Below, piece after piece: positions 13,724 through 23,625 of a DNA stretch of 64,000 nucleotides (positions are counted from its first letter, which is position 1; every line of letters begins with the position of its first letter). This stretch comes from Monosporascus cannonballus (taxonomy: Eukaryota > Ascomycota > Sordariomycetes > Xylariales), in contig QJNS01000308.1 in the NCBI GenBank assembly GCA_004154925.1, positions 18,606 through 82,605 on the forward strand. Direction: 5' to 3'. The notes under the pieces were generated by a model. It was not told where the DNA came from and ran no database searches. It saw nothing but the letters and a program-made list of their open reading frames with translations. Position numbers and translations under genes: made by a program.

Positions 13724-14114
13724 TATTATAACTTAACGGGCTGCGGCCTTAAAAAACGGTCATAACGGTAATTAAGCCATATAAGTTAAATTACGTAATA
13801 ACTCGATAAAATCGATCGTAAAGCCTTTAAAGCCGGGCTTAATAGGATTAATCGTAAAACCTTTAAAACCGGGTTCGACAGAATAAAAAAATTAAATATA
13901 AAAATATTTATTACTTCCATAATCTAAATAATTTTAATTTGCAATATTTATTAATATTAAGTATTTGCATTATAACATCGTTACTTAAAGCACCTTTGGC
14001 ATTACGAGACGTAATACGTTACTGTATTTATTGCTTAAATTCCCACGATACTCCTGCTAATATAAACCCGTCGACTTAAGGTTTAATAGTTGGTTAAACC
14101 GCCTAGCCGTTACA
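13724..14114 (+). repeat. 3' LTR of the chromovirus
   Basis: 391 bp, starts TATTATAACT (TG mutated to TA) and ends CCGTTACA. Followed by AAATA (14115-14119). Its 5' half is more A-rich than the left LTR (for example ATATAAGTTAAATTACG against ATGTGGGTCGAGTTACG). Its 3' half retains more C (ACTTCCATAATC against ATTTTTATAATT), so the two copies were mutated independently in different segments. Confidence 0.92.
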
Positions 14115-14119
14115 AAATA

Positions 14120-14612
14120 GTTTTAAATATATAGAAATAATAAGAATTAATCGGATTTTAAAGTTAACGTATTAATTAAGGACGCAAAATATATTTTGAA
14201 AAATTTATTATATAAAGTTTTTAAAAAAAGTTTGACGTTATTAGTTACGTTTATATTAAAGTTATTTTTGCCGTATTCGGCAATACGAACCCTAGATTTT
14301 ATATAGGTAAAAGCTTTTGGCAAAAAAAGCTAAAAATAGTTTAAATTAAAAACGATTATGATATTAATTTGTTAGCTATAATATAAATAATTCTCTTTTT
14401 TTTCTTATTAAGTTAAGTTTATAAAAATAATTAATTATAATAAATTTAATTTATTATATATAATAATTATTTAAAATTATTTTAAATTATTTTTTAAAAA
14501 ATTTAAATTCACGATATTATTTATCTTCCCTAAAATTAATATCTATTATTTTTATAATATAATAATTATTTCAAATTATTTTTTTACTTTTTCTTTAATA
14601 CGTCTAGAATTT
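14120..14612. other. RIP-mutated AT-rich tail of the repeat block
   Basis: AT-rich DNA with no open frame, continuing the composition seen upstream of the chromovirus. It grades into normal DNA at about 14,650. No element boundary could be recognised. Confidence 0.55.
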
Positions 14613-14800
14613 ACCTATTTTGCTAATAGGTAATCGTAAATATCTAATAGGTCTTTAGCATTACTTATTAAGTATCCGCGGGTAATGTCAAAGACCCATT
14701 GGGTACCCGCGGGTAATTCTGACTTACGCCAAGGACCCATGGGTGACCCATGGGTCCTTGGCATTACCCGCGGGTACCCGTGGGCCGTGGGTAATTTTCG
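14613..14800. repeat. Cluster of nested GGGTACCC / ACCCGCGGGT / ACCCATGGGT palindromes
   Basis: The core is a perfect 17-bp inverted repeat (14728-14744 and 14746-14762, GCCAAGGACCCATGGGT and its complement) around a single G. It is enclosed by a second perfect 17-bp pair (GGGTACCCGCGGGTAAT at 14701-14717 and its complement at 14763-14779). Upstream, 14613-14700 looks like a C-to-T/G-to-A degraded copy of the same modules: TAGGTCTTTAGCATTAC there corresponds to TGGGTCCTTGGCATTAC in the core. The cluster sits exactly where the AT-rich block ends. Function and family are unknown to me. Confidence 0.75.
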
Positions 14801-17800
14801 GTGGGTGGTTTCTCCCACACTCTACAAGGATGAACAACATCATCACTACTTTACCCCTGACCAGTTCTTCGGCGGATTCTCTCGTAAGACATGAGGCATG
14901 TACGAATCATATTCACTCGAATTCTCAGTTACACGACCCACTCCCTCGTGAGGGTCAGCGAAGACCCTGACGAACCGTCGTTGTAGTACTGACAGAACCG
15001 GAGTCCTCCCACCCCACAAGCACCAAGAACAAGTTCCTTCTTCACGCCAAGCACAGTCCTAGTCGAAGCCCTTATCGAAGTGCGTGCCGCCGACGAGAAA
15101 CCCCCAGTACTCACAGAGCACATTCGCGTGCCGGGTAAGCTTGAAGACAAAGTCCACCGTCCCGACCGGTGAGGGCCCCCCTTAACACCTCGAGGCTCTC
15201 CAGCTTATCCAGTCATCATCGCTGTCGCCATCGTCGTTAGACTCGCCGCCGTCGTAGTGCAGGCGTGGACCTGGTCGGACAGGAACGCCCGTAAATGCCC
15301 GCGGACGCTCACCACTACGTTGTGTAGTTTATGGTGCTGGTGGGGAAGAAGGCGTGTCCATTACGGGGCGGGGGCCCTAGAGCCCTGCTGGATATAGGTT
15401 TGTGTTCGTGGTGGCTACCGTGATGACATTGTTGGAATCCGTGGTGTCGTACTGAGGCGAAGTCACTTCCCACTGCAGCGCGAGTAGTTGGCAATTGCCC
15501 ATAAAATCATGTACTCGAAACGGCAGTGCAGGAGCGGTCACAACAAGGCATAAACCACCGAGCATATCCGGTCAGCTGAATGGAAGCTTTGGACTTTTCT
15601 CCTTGGGAAATGACGGGCAGTATAGTCAGATACCAATTACGGGGGCTGAGACTATATTTAGGCGCCGCGGGATCGAGTGAAACTGCGGCTTTCGCCCAGA
15701 GGATTGCGGCCGTGGGCACAAGCATATATGGCAAGCATGCTGATGATAAAATGGCAGGAGGATCTATGTTCTCTGAGTCTCCCCTTCCGTCCCAGGCCCA
15801 GGAAGAACCCCCGTAGTCTACAGCACTGGAACCGAACGCCTGAGTTCGAAGCCGGCGTTTTGGGAAATATAGGACGTCGAGACAATCGCGAATCACTCCA
15901 TCCTGTATAGTCCTTACCGTGGAGCACCGTATCAATTTGAGCAGATCACCCTATTGAAATACGGCTGACATGAAAGGCCGAGCATTTTTTTGTTGTGCGG
16001 AAATGGGTAACATCAACAGGACGAGTCGACAAAATGCTGCAGCAATTCACGGGATTGGTTAAAGGAAGTCGGAGCCCGGCACGCTGCATCCAGCTGCCCG
16101 ACTCATCCACATAAGACACACGAACATACATACACACGACTGCTATGATACGAAGGCAGGAAGCGGTACGACGTAGCAGTGGAGAGTTGAAGGCATGAAT
16201 CGTGCTAGGTTATCGTATTTATCTAGACTATTGGCTTTTATCTCAGAAGGCGACGGATTTTAGACCTCCTCGGTACTCAATAATCTACGTATTCCCTATC
16301 CAGACTTCGTAGCCTTCGAAATGCGAAGCCGCAACGCCGAAGATGAATACCTAGACTTGAAGCATTCAACGTAGCATCACACCTTCCGTATCGACCACGT
16401 ACAGGTAGCAATATCACCCCCGAGGGAGGGGGAAGGAAGAAATGGTATGGCACTGAACCCTTGGGCTGATTTGACAGAGACAGTCTGTTGAGTACATTGG
16501 TATCGCTCCGTCGGCGCCGCCTCCGGGACAAGGTTGGGAAGAAGTATGCGTTGGAATGTTCTCGGCAAGACACAAGTAGCGCTTTCTCTGTATCTGTGGC
16601 TTGGAGCTGAACGGTCGGGTACTCGTTCCGGCATATGCACAAGAGATGACGGGCTCCACCGCACGACTCCAGAGGTCGAATCTGCCACGTTATATTGTGC
16701 TATCATTGCATCTCGCATAATTGTGACACCCCCTTCATTAGGTACCACGCGTCCGCCTGAGCTTGTCTATCCAAGGTTGGATAACAGAAGGTTGTATGAC
16801 AGTGTATCATTGTAACCTCCGAGTCCCACCCGTGCCTCTCTCATGGTGGGGATCCCGCAGTATATACCGAACATAAGAGCCGTTCGCAACCGGCAGGTTG
16901 ATATCCCGAAAACCATCAAAATTCCCGCGGCAACCCCATTGAAAGGAGCAGGTCGTGCTAGGCCACACGGATACAACTCTCAGGGGTATTACTAGTTGCC
17001 TCCACCACCCCACAAGACTGCCTGAACAGCTAGTGATGTATACTCCCATGCGCTCTGTTTGCAAAGGTACCTCTATCAATTCCTTTGCTCTCTCACCGCT
17101 GCCAGAGCACCGCTTCATCTTATCGCACTTGCTAAAAGCATTCGGCCGCTCTAGTTAACGGCGACGTTTCGCGAAGGCGTTATTCTTAATATATTAAAAC
17201 TGGGCTTTAGGTCCGTATGGGAAATCACGAATGATCTTGATTAAAGCGATTCAGCTGTTAATAGGTAGACAGAATGCTGTATACGGGGTCGTGGTGGCAA
17301 CGACTTACAGCTACCTATGTCGAAGCAGGGAAACTTCTATCAAAAATTTGTGGGAGTCTCCATAATAGCCTTTAAGTGAATCGAGTGGGATGTGGGGGCA
17401 CCAATAAAAAATATTCTCGAAACATGTAGTGACGGGGGGTCGTACCCCGGCCCCCGTTTGGTAAGCTTAGTAAAATGTCGCGCGGGCTGCCATTCGCCCA
17501 AACCGCGCATACTATACCAAAACGGATAACTACAGGGGTTCGACGGTGGCAGGCAAGGGGTGAACCGGGGAAGTGGAGAACCGACCACAGAGCGCGACAG
17601 AGAAAGCCGCGGGATATGCGACTTCACTACTTTCAGCGATGGAGAATGACGCCAAGTCGCACTGCGTAGGAAGCTCTTCATAGCTTGTACGAACTGTGTA
17701 GTAATTGGGCAACCCTGCAACCGAGGGTTCCAGACCGGGAATAGCTCGCAGGGGCCAGCTACTGTAGCGGCGTCGTGGTGCGGGCTCGGCGATGGGCATT

Positions 17801-17947
17801 GAAATTCCTCTCCTATTTCAATCCTGCGGTGAGCTTAAGCTTCACACATCTTGGAGCCGCTCGTCCTCGAATCCATCCTTTAGTTTCTTGTTTCCAATCG
17901 TAGTAGAAGCTTCTCCTCTCGAATAGCAGCAACAGCAAGTCGCGAAG
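14801..17947. other. Intergenic DNA of normal composition, no supported gene
   Basis: About 3.1 kb of roughly balanced GC content. Several short frames overlap each other on both strands (the longest 142 codons, minus, 15507-15935). None shows a recognisable domain, a consistent splice structure or protein-like composition. The last 150 bp before 17948 should include the 5' leader of the CoA-ligase gene. I see no RNA gene here. Confidence 0.5.
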
Positions 17948-19956
17948 ATGGTGTTCACGCCCCCATCGTCGGCTCCGACCCTCCCCTTCGGTAAGTACCC
18001 TACTCACCTGCTCAGGCCCAAGCGAGACGACGGGGCTGGCCTCCGGTCGACCTCTCGCTGAGCTGTCGAAGAAACGGCGGCGGGCCATGCTTACCACCTG
18101 TTGTTTCACCTGCAGATCCGCCGGACGCGATCCCGATCCACGAGTTCTGGAGCAACGATAGGTACGGTAGGATGCCGTTCGAGAAGTCGCGGAACCCCTT
18201 CACGTGCGGGCTCACGGGGAAGACCTACACGAGCGCCGAGATGGCGCTGCGCTTCGAGCTGCTGGCGCGGGCGCTGGCGGCGCGGCTGGGGTGGCACCCG
18301 AACCACGAGACGCCCTGGGATAAGGTCGTGGGGGTCTTCTCGCTCAACTCTGTAAGTTCTGTGGTTCGGCGGCGGAAGCAGCAGTAGCAATTGTTAGCTA
18401 GCTACCTCGCTGAATGTTTCTTTAATCCCAGGGATGAGGCTAACCGGCAAACTAAAAGATCGACTACCTAATGTCGACATACGCGGTGCACCGGCTGTCG
18501 GGCATCGCGACGCCGGCCAACGCCATGTACTCGGCGTCGGAGCTGGAGCACCAGCTGCGGTCGTCGGGCGCCAAGGCGCTCATCACCTGCGTGCCGCTGC
18601 TGGAGACGGCGCTGAAGGCGACGCGGGCGGCCGGGATCCCGGACGACAGCGTCTTCATCATGGACGTGGCGGGGGAAACGGCGAAGAGGGACCCGTTCAA
18701 GACGCTCGACGACCTGATCGCCGAGGGCCGCGCCCTCCCGGAGCTGGAGCCGCTCGCGTGGACGAAGGGGCAGGGGGGTCGGCAGGTCGCCTATCTGTGC
18801 TACTCGAGCGGGACGTCGGGACTTCCGGTGGGTAAAATTCGCGGGCGCGAAAAGAACAGAAATCGCCGGGCTCGAGAATTGCCGCTGACGACTTCGGGAG
18901 CAGAAAGCGGTCATGGTCTCGCACCTGAACGTCATCGCGAACATCATGCAACTCCGGTGGCACGACCATCCGGCGAGGACGAGGCGCGGAATCGAGACGC
19001 AGGTGCACATGGCGCTGCTCCCGCTTAGCCACATCTACGGGCTGGTAGTCGTGGCCAACGCCGGCACCTACCGCGGGGACGGCGCCATCGTGCTCCCGCG
19101 ATTCGAGCTCAAGACGCTGCTCGAGTCCATACAGAAGTACAAGGTCAACATGATGAACGTCGTGAGTTTCTCCTCGCCTTTTCCATCGTACGATGCTTCG
19201 AACCAGAACCTCCCGCTGACGAATATTCTGTTCTACCGCTAGGTGCCGCCCATAATCATCACGCTGCTACGCAACGCGGAGCTGTGCGCCAAATACGACC
19301 TGAGCAGCATACGCCTGCGTAAGCAATTCCTTTACTTCATTACCCTCCCTTCCCGATTCAAGAGCACAAATTGTCCAATTAGAGACCGTTAAGATTTTTC
19401 TGACTTCCGAACTATGCCTTATGCCTCGTGACTGTTCGCGTGATACAACCGAAAGGACAATTGCTAACTCCAGATGTCGCAGTCTACACGGGCGCGGCCC
19501 CCCTGGGGGCGGAGACGCACGAGGCGGTGCGGCGGACCTTCCCCGGGTGGGAGGTGGGGCAGGGCTACGGCATGACGGAGACGGCGACGGCGGTGTGCAG
19601 CACGAACGAGGACGACATCGTGGTCGGCACTACGGGGTCCCTGGTGCCGCGCTCGCGGGCCCGAATCATCGACGCGGAGGGGCGGGAGGTCACGGAGCAC
19701 GGGAAGCCCGGCGAGCTCCTCATCCAGTCGCCCTCGGTCGCGCTCGGGTACTACAACAACGAGAAGGCGACCGCCGAGACCTTCGTGTTCGACGACGACG
19801 GCGGCCGCTGGATCCGCACAGGCGACGTCGCCGTCGTCTCGCTGTCGCCCGCGGGGCACGAGCACTTCTCGATAGTTGACAGGATCAAAGAGCTCATCAA
19901 GGTCAAGGTAAGCAACTACACAAGCAACGCCTTTCCGCTCCCTCAATTCCGTCTCT

Positions 19957-19989
<33 letters not shown>

Positions 19990-20338
19990 GATTCGACATC
20001 TGAAGGGCCACCAAGTCGCGCCCGCCGAACTCGAGGCCCATCTGCTCTCGCATCCCGCCGTCGCCGACTGCGCCGTGATTCCCGTCCCGGACCAGGGCGC
20101 GGGCGAAGTGCCCAAGGCGTTCGTCGTGAAGTCGGCCGCGGCGGCCTCGAAGCCCGACGAGGAGGTCGCCAGGGATATCTGCAAGCACGTCGAGGAACAC
20201 AAGGCGCGCTACAAGTGGTTGAAAGGCGGCGTCGAGTTCATCGACGTGGTGCCCAAGAACCCGAGCGGGAAGATCCTCAGGAGGGTGTTGAAAGTTAGGG
20301 AGAAGGAGGCGAGAAAGGCTAAGGGGCCGAAGCTATAA
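17948..20338 (+). CDS. 4-coumarate-CoA-ligase-like acyl-CoA synthetase (AMP-binding enzyme)
   Basis: Seven exons: 17948-17990, 18116-18351, 18459-18827, 18904-19161, 19243-19318, 19483-19907, 20006-20338; about 579 residues, the usual family length. The enzyme would activate a carboxylic acid as its adenylate and transfer it to CoA. Visible ANL-superfamily motifs are the phosphate-binding SSGTSGLPK (residues 209-217, split by intron 3), GYGMTE (355-360), RTGD (439-442, ribose-binding Asp) and the hinge DRIKELIKVKG (460-470). The C-terminal catalytic lysine is in NPSGKILRR (about 558). Intron 2 ends AAAAG after a GCTAAC branch site. For intron 5 I chose the later AG because it gives IRLLYTGAAP, which fits the family better. 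It ends -PKL, at most a weak peroxisomal signal. Substrate unknown. The gene lies between two RIP-mutated islands, but its own coding sequence looks unmutated and GC-rich. Confidence 0.9.
19959..19986 (+). repeat. 28-bp poly(T) tract inside intron 6 of the CoA-ligase gene
   Basis: An uninterrupted run of 28 T lies between the donor (19908) and the acceptor AAG (20003-20005) of intron 6. It may act as an extended polypyrimidine stretch. Its exact length is prone to sequencing error. Confidence 0.9.
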
Positions 20339-20463
20339 TATCATTGCAGCTGTACCACCAGCTCAAGCGCATTTTCTGTAGATATGGGCTCATTCTAGGA
20401 AGTTGCATAGGGGCCTTGCTCAACTATAGCATGTAATTAAATTTGCAGCACTTCGGTCCCCAC
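20339..20463 (+). other. 3' flank of the CoA-ligase gene
   Basis: 125 bp between the stop codon and the TA target site of the transposon, presumably the 3' UTR. It contains the A/T-rich stretch ATGTAATTAAATTTGC; no canonical AATAAA was found. Confidence 0.4.
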
Positions 20464-20532
20464 TAACCTGGAACCCCACCTAATGAATTACCCTAGCAAT
20501 GAATACGGATTCTCACCATAACGCGCGATATA
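20464..20532 (+). repeat. Left TIR of the Tc1/mariner-like element (with TA)
   Basis: Starts TAACCTGGAACCCCACC and ends CGCGCGATATA; 62 of 69 positions match the reverse complement of 21803-21871. Base composition is normal up to position 20532, then falls abruptly into AT-rich sequence. Confidence 0.88.
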
Positions 20533-21869
20533 GAAAAATTAATAATAAAATAACAAAAAAAGCTAAAATAAAACAGTTTTTAGTTTCATAAACTGACCTG
20601 GTCATTTATTCGTATAAATTACTTGTATTACGTAATTCAGCAATTTACGCGGACAGTTTAAACGAAATAAAAGAAAAAATACGAAAATATTTTTTTAAAA
20701 AAAAAATAAAAAATCTTTAAGATACAAACAAAAAAGCATTTTAATATGTCAAATAAAATAATAATCAAATGAACACTATACGGAAAAATAATTTAAATTA
20801 ATGTATTTTATAAATTTAGATTTTTAATGTAAAATATTTAGTAATAAAAAATTTAATCTTGTAGTTATACCATTTTACTAATATTAATTAATATAATAAA
20901 AGTATATTTAAAACAAAAAAATTTTAATATACTTTATATTTAACAAATAACTTTAAGTAACTGTTTCGTATTAATATAAAGAAATTTCTTTAAATGTTTA
21001 TAATAAAATAATACGATTTAAAAATCAATTTAATAAAATATTTATTAATTTTATTTATAATAATTGGGGTACGTATTAATTTAGTATTCTTTTATTATTA
21101 TTATTATTATTATCATGAGCCGTTATATATATTTTTAATATTTGTTTACATTTTATTAATTGGAAATTCTAAAAATATTAAACGTATAATTTATAAAACA
21201 ATAAATATATACATAGATAAAACGGGGTATAACAAATTAATTCAGCCTTATTTTCGTAAATATAAATATATAATTAGCTAAATAATTGCTTTCTATATAC
21301 TAAATATCTAAAAGTTTTAAATATTATAATTTAAGAAAAAAAGTAATAACATGATATTAATATACTACAACGCAAAAAAAATTCTAATAATTTAATATAT
21401 ATATATTTTTAAAAAGGTTGTAAAATAAGTTTCCGGTAAATTTTATTATATTCAGTATATTTCAATCTTTTTTCAAAAATATATTATTATAATATTTTAT
21501 ATTTTGTAATTTTTACGTGTACATAATTTAAGGTAAATATAATACGAAAGCTCCTCTAATTTTTTAAATTTAATATATAAATAATGAAAATATATTGATT
21601 TGTTTTTAAATTTATACGAAATGAATATTTTGTTAACTTTTATAAATATATATTAATTTGATTATACATTTAATTTTAAAATATCAAATTAAGTATTTTT
21701 TTTAATATATACCTAGTTGCATATATGTAATATAATGTCCTTCATATGTGTATTGCCTTTATTTTATTATATAAGTTTTTGGTAATTTATTATTAAATTT
21801 TTTATATCGCGCGTTTTGGTGGAAATCCGTATTCATTGCTAGGGTAATTCATTTAGTGGGGTCCGAGGT
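20466..21869. mobile_element. RIP-mutated Tc1/mariner-like DNA transposon with intact 69-bp TIRs
   Basis: A 1404-bp element flanked by TA on both sides (20464-20465 and 21870-21871). Counting the TA, the two ends are inverted copies over 69 bp with 62 matches. The interior (20533-21802) is extremely AT-rich with no open frame, like the RIPed block at the window start. The TA target duplication, TIRs and 1.4-kb size fit the Tc1/mariner superfamily (including Fot1/pogo-like fungal elements), but no transposase motif could be read. The right end lies only about 140 bp from the 3' end of the small hydrophilic protein gene. Confidence 0.85.
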
Positions 21870-21871
21870 TA
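21803..21871 (-). repeat. Right TIR of the Tc1/mariner-like element (with TA)
   Basis: Reads TATATCGCGCG inward and GGTCCGAGGTTA outward; inverted copy of 20464-20532 with seven mismatches, of which three are transversions and so not explained by RIP. Confidence 0.88.
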
Positions 21872-22011
21872 GCCATGATAGTCACGTTCCTACGAAAGAT
21901 ACGGCAAGGGATGCGCAGAAATCATTCATGCATTCGTTCATGCTACCGAAAGAAGCCTCCAGCGCCATCCACGAGAGGCTGGTATCGTTGTGGTTTCCAT
22001 GTTTCACAAAT

Positions 22012-22535
22012 TCAAGCCTTGCCCTTCTTCTTGAGGGTAGCCTCCTCATCCGCTTGGATCTCGGCATCCATCTTCGCGCCCCTCGACGGCTCGTTGCCAT
22101 GTAGCTTAGCCTGCATCGAAGGTTAGCGGATCTATCAAGTTGATATAGCTGTTAACTCGAACGCTTACAGGCAGCGTGGGATCCCTCTGAGCAGCCTTGG
22201 CCTCCTCGCTCCGCGCCTCGTCCCGGTCCGACTTGCGCTGGGATTATATTAGTCCATGATTCCGGGCCCGGGAAGAAGGGGAGTCCGAAGTGAGTACCTC
22301 CTCGTTGGCTAGACGGTTTGCGATTGTCCGCTCATCCTCTGCAAGAATCAGTCAGCCTGAGTGTCTTATACAGGTCTCTATCGGCTAAGAAGGCGTACTG
22401 GAGTCGTTGGGCTGGTGGGAGTTCTCCTGGCCCTGCTCGTAGTCCGGACGAGTCGGTACCTCGGAGTCCTTGTAGTTGCGCTGGTCACCAGCCTTGTAGG
22501 CCTTTCTGTCGCCGACATTGGATCGCGAAGACACA
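22012..22535 (-). CDS. Small hydrophilic protein, function unknown (5' exon unresolved)
   Basis: Four minus-strand exons join in phase: 22399-22535 (5' limit uncertain), 22298-22338, 22169-22237 and 22012-22110. The donors are GTACGC, GTACTC and GTAAGC; an acceptor follows GCTGAC. The visible product is about 115 residues, rich in Asp, Glu, Lys and Asn and with no membrane segment. It begins in SNVGDRKAYKAGDQRNYKDS, contains KDERTIANRLANEE and AAQRDPTLP, and ends EEATLKKKGKA. It is probably intrinsically disordered. No in-frame ATG precedes it before a stop, so a short upstream exon is likely; an acceptor at 22536-22537 (AAACAG) is a candidate. The nearest ATG (22518) is in a different frame. 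I do not recognise the family. It is divergent from the uS14m gene. Confidence 0.65.
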
Positions 22536-23119
22536 CTGTTTGTAGTATTTAGGATACGCCGGTTCTGGCTTAGTGAATTGCTGCTATGGAAGTTATAAAC
22601 AGTGAATGAGAGGACTTGTGAGTAGGTATGTTATGTGGAGGAAACAACAAGGTGTTGTACCCATTGCTTTATGGCAGGTCGCTGGACTGCCTAGCTAAGT
22701 CATAAGTGAGAAGAATACCGCTGTAACAGACCAATTGCCCTGAAATTGCTTATCGATATCAGCCCGCCCACATCGGTTCCTGAGTGATCACCGCAGTACC
22801 GCTAATCCTTACGTCTGATGCCATCAAGCCTCCGCCAGACATGCACTGTCTACAGTGAAGGTGAGTGGTGAGTACGTCATAGACCGCATGGTGGATCTGC
22901 AAGGAATTAACGGGTGCAGCTCGGTTCCTGAGAATAGTGGGTATATGCTTGGCACCGGAGCACAGGAGCAGCTGTCATCGGCTAACGGAACTGGCAGCAT
23001 CTGACAGGTGACACCAGGGGTAACGACAATCCCGAAAATTTACCGTGGGAGCCTCAAGTGGCATTCGTTCGAACAGCGACGACCGACGCGGCACAACGCA
23101 GTCCCAACCACCGCCCACC
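22536..23119. other. Divergent intergenic region between the small protein gene and uS14m
   Basis: About 580 bp that must hold both promoters and probably the missing first exon of the minus-strand gene. No TATA box or other site could be assigned with confidence. Confidence 0.4.
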
Positions 23120-23625
23120 ATGTCGCAGTTCCGAGCCAAGAGGCTTGATATCGGCTGCTTTATCAATATCAAGACGATCCGGGATCACTCCAAGCGGAAG
23201 GCATTCGCTCAGTTCGAACCCGAAAGGTCAGCCGGCCAACGAATCCCCCACGATATCTCCAACAAGCCCGTGAGGTGAATAGCCTCTGTCGAGATGAGAT
23301 CTAACAAGCTTTTCCGCGCAATAGACAAGCCCTCCGATATATCATCAGAAACACAACCCTCCCCCAAAGGACGCGGGCCGAGGCCCAGCTCCAATTGGCG
23401 CAGATGCACTGCTACACGCGGCCGACGCAGATCCGGGGGCGGTGTCTGCTCGGAGGCAAGGGAAGAGGTATCCTCCGCGATTTTAAGCTTTCAAGGGTAA
23501 GAACATACCAAGCTTATGGCTGCTATTATATCCAAGTATCTCTCTATTAACCCCTTTCGTAGTACAACTTCAGAATGGAGGCTCTTGCGGGCAATATTCC
23601 TGGTGTAAAGAAGGCCAGCTGGTAG
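23120..23625 (+). CDS. MRP2: Mitochondrial small-subunit ribosomal protein uS14m (Mrp2 type)
   Basis: Three exons: 23120-23226, 23325-23496, 23563-23625; 113 residues, close to the length of yeast Mrp2. It is a component of the mitochondrial 37S subunit near the decoding head. The sequence starts MSQFRAKRLDIGCF. It contains RYIIRNTTLPQRTRAEAQLQ (about 38-57) and the S14 signature RGRCLLGGKGRGILRDFKLS (about 74-93). It ends NIPGVKKASW, the typical S14 C-terminus. No CxxC zinc pairs are present, as in the zinc-independent S14 form. Intron 1 has a CTAAC branch site at 23301. The start ATG follows CCACC, a good fungal context. It is transcribed away from the small hydrophilic protein gene. Confidence 0.95.

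Larger units (their letters stand above)
7378..14114 (+). mobile_element. Complete but RIP-killed chromodomain Ty3/Gypsy retrotransposon (chromovirus)
   Basis: A 6737-bp element bounded by two 391-bp LTRs (7378-7768 and 13724-14114) and flanked by a perfect 5-bp direct repeat AAATA (7373-7377 and 14115-14119). The LTRs align without gaps and differ by transitions. Between them, in + orientation, degraded but recognisable motifs occur in the order gag, CCHC knuckle, protease, RT, RNase H, integrase, SH3-like tail, chromodomain. This order and the C-terminal chromodomain place it among the chromoviruses, whose chromodomain is thought to steer integration to marked chromatin. A purine-rich tract lies just before the right LTR; no primer-binding site was assigned. 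All frames are broken, so it cannot encode its own proteins. Confidence 0.93.

Noticed and set aside
14701..14779. CRISPR-like or telomere-like array
   Set aside because: The repeats are palindromes without regular spacers and lack a tandem TTAGGG-type unit.
15507..15935. 142-codon minus-strand frame in the 14.8-17.9 kb region
   Set aside because: Overlaps equally long frames on the other strand, has Arg/Ser/Pro-skewed composition and no recognisable domain or splice support.
18471..18835. Long minus- and plus-strand shadow frames over the CoA-ligase exons
   Set aside because: Produced by the GC-rich codon bias of the real + strand exons; the same holds for shadows over 24.8-28.5 kb and 38.3-40.4 kb.
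20330..20338. C-terminal -PKL of the CoA ligase as a peroxisomal signal
   Set aside because: It departs from the usual S/A/C-K/R/H-L/M pattern at the first position; noted but not used for localisation.
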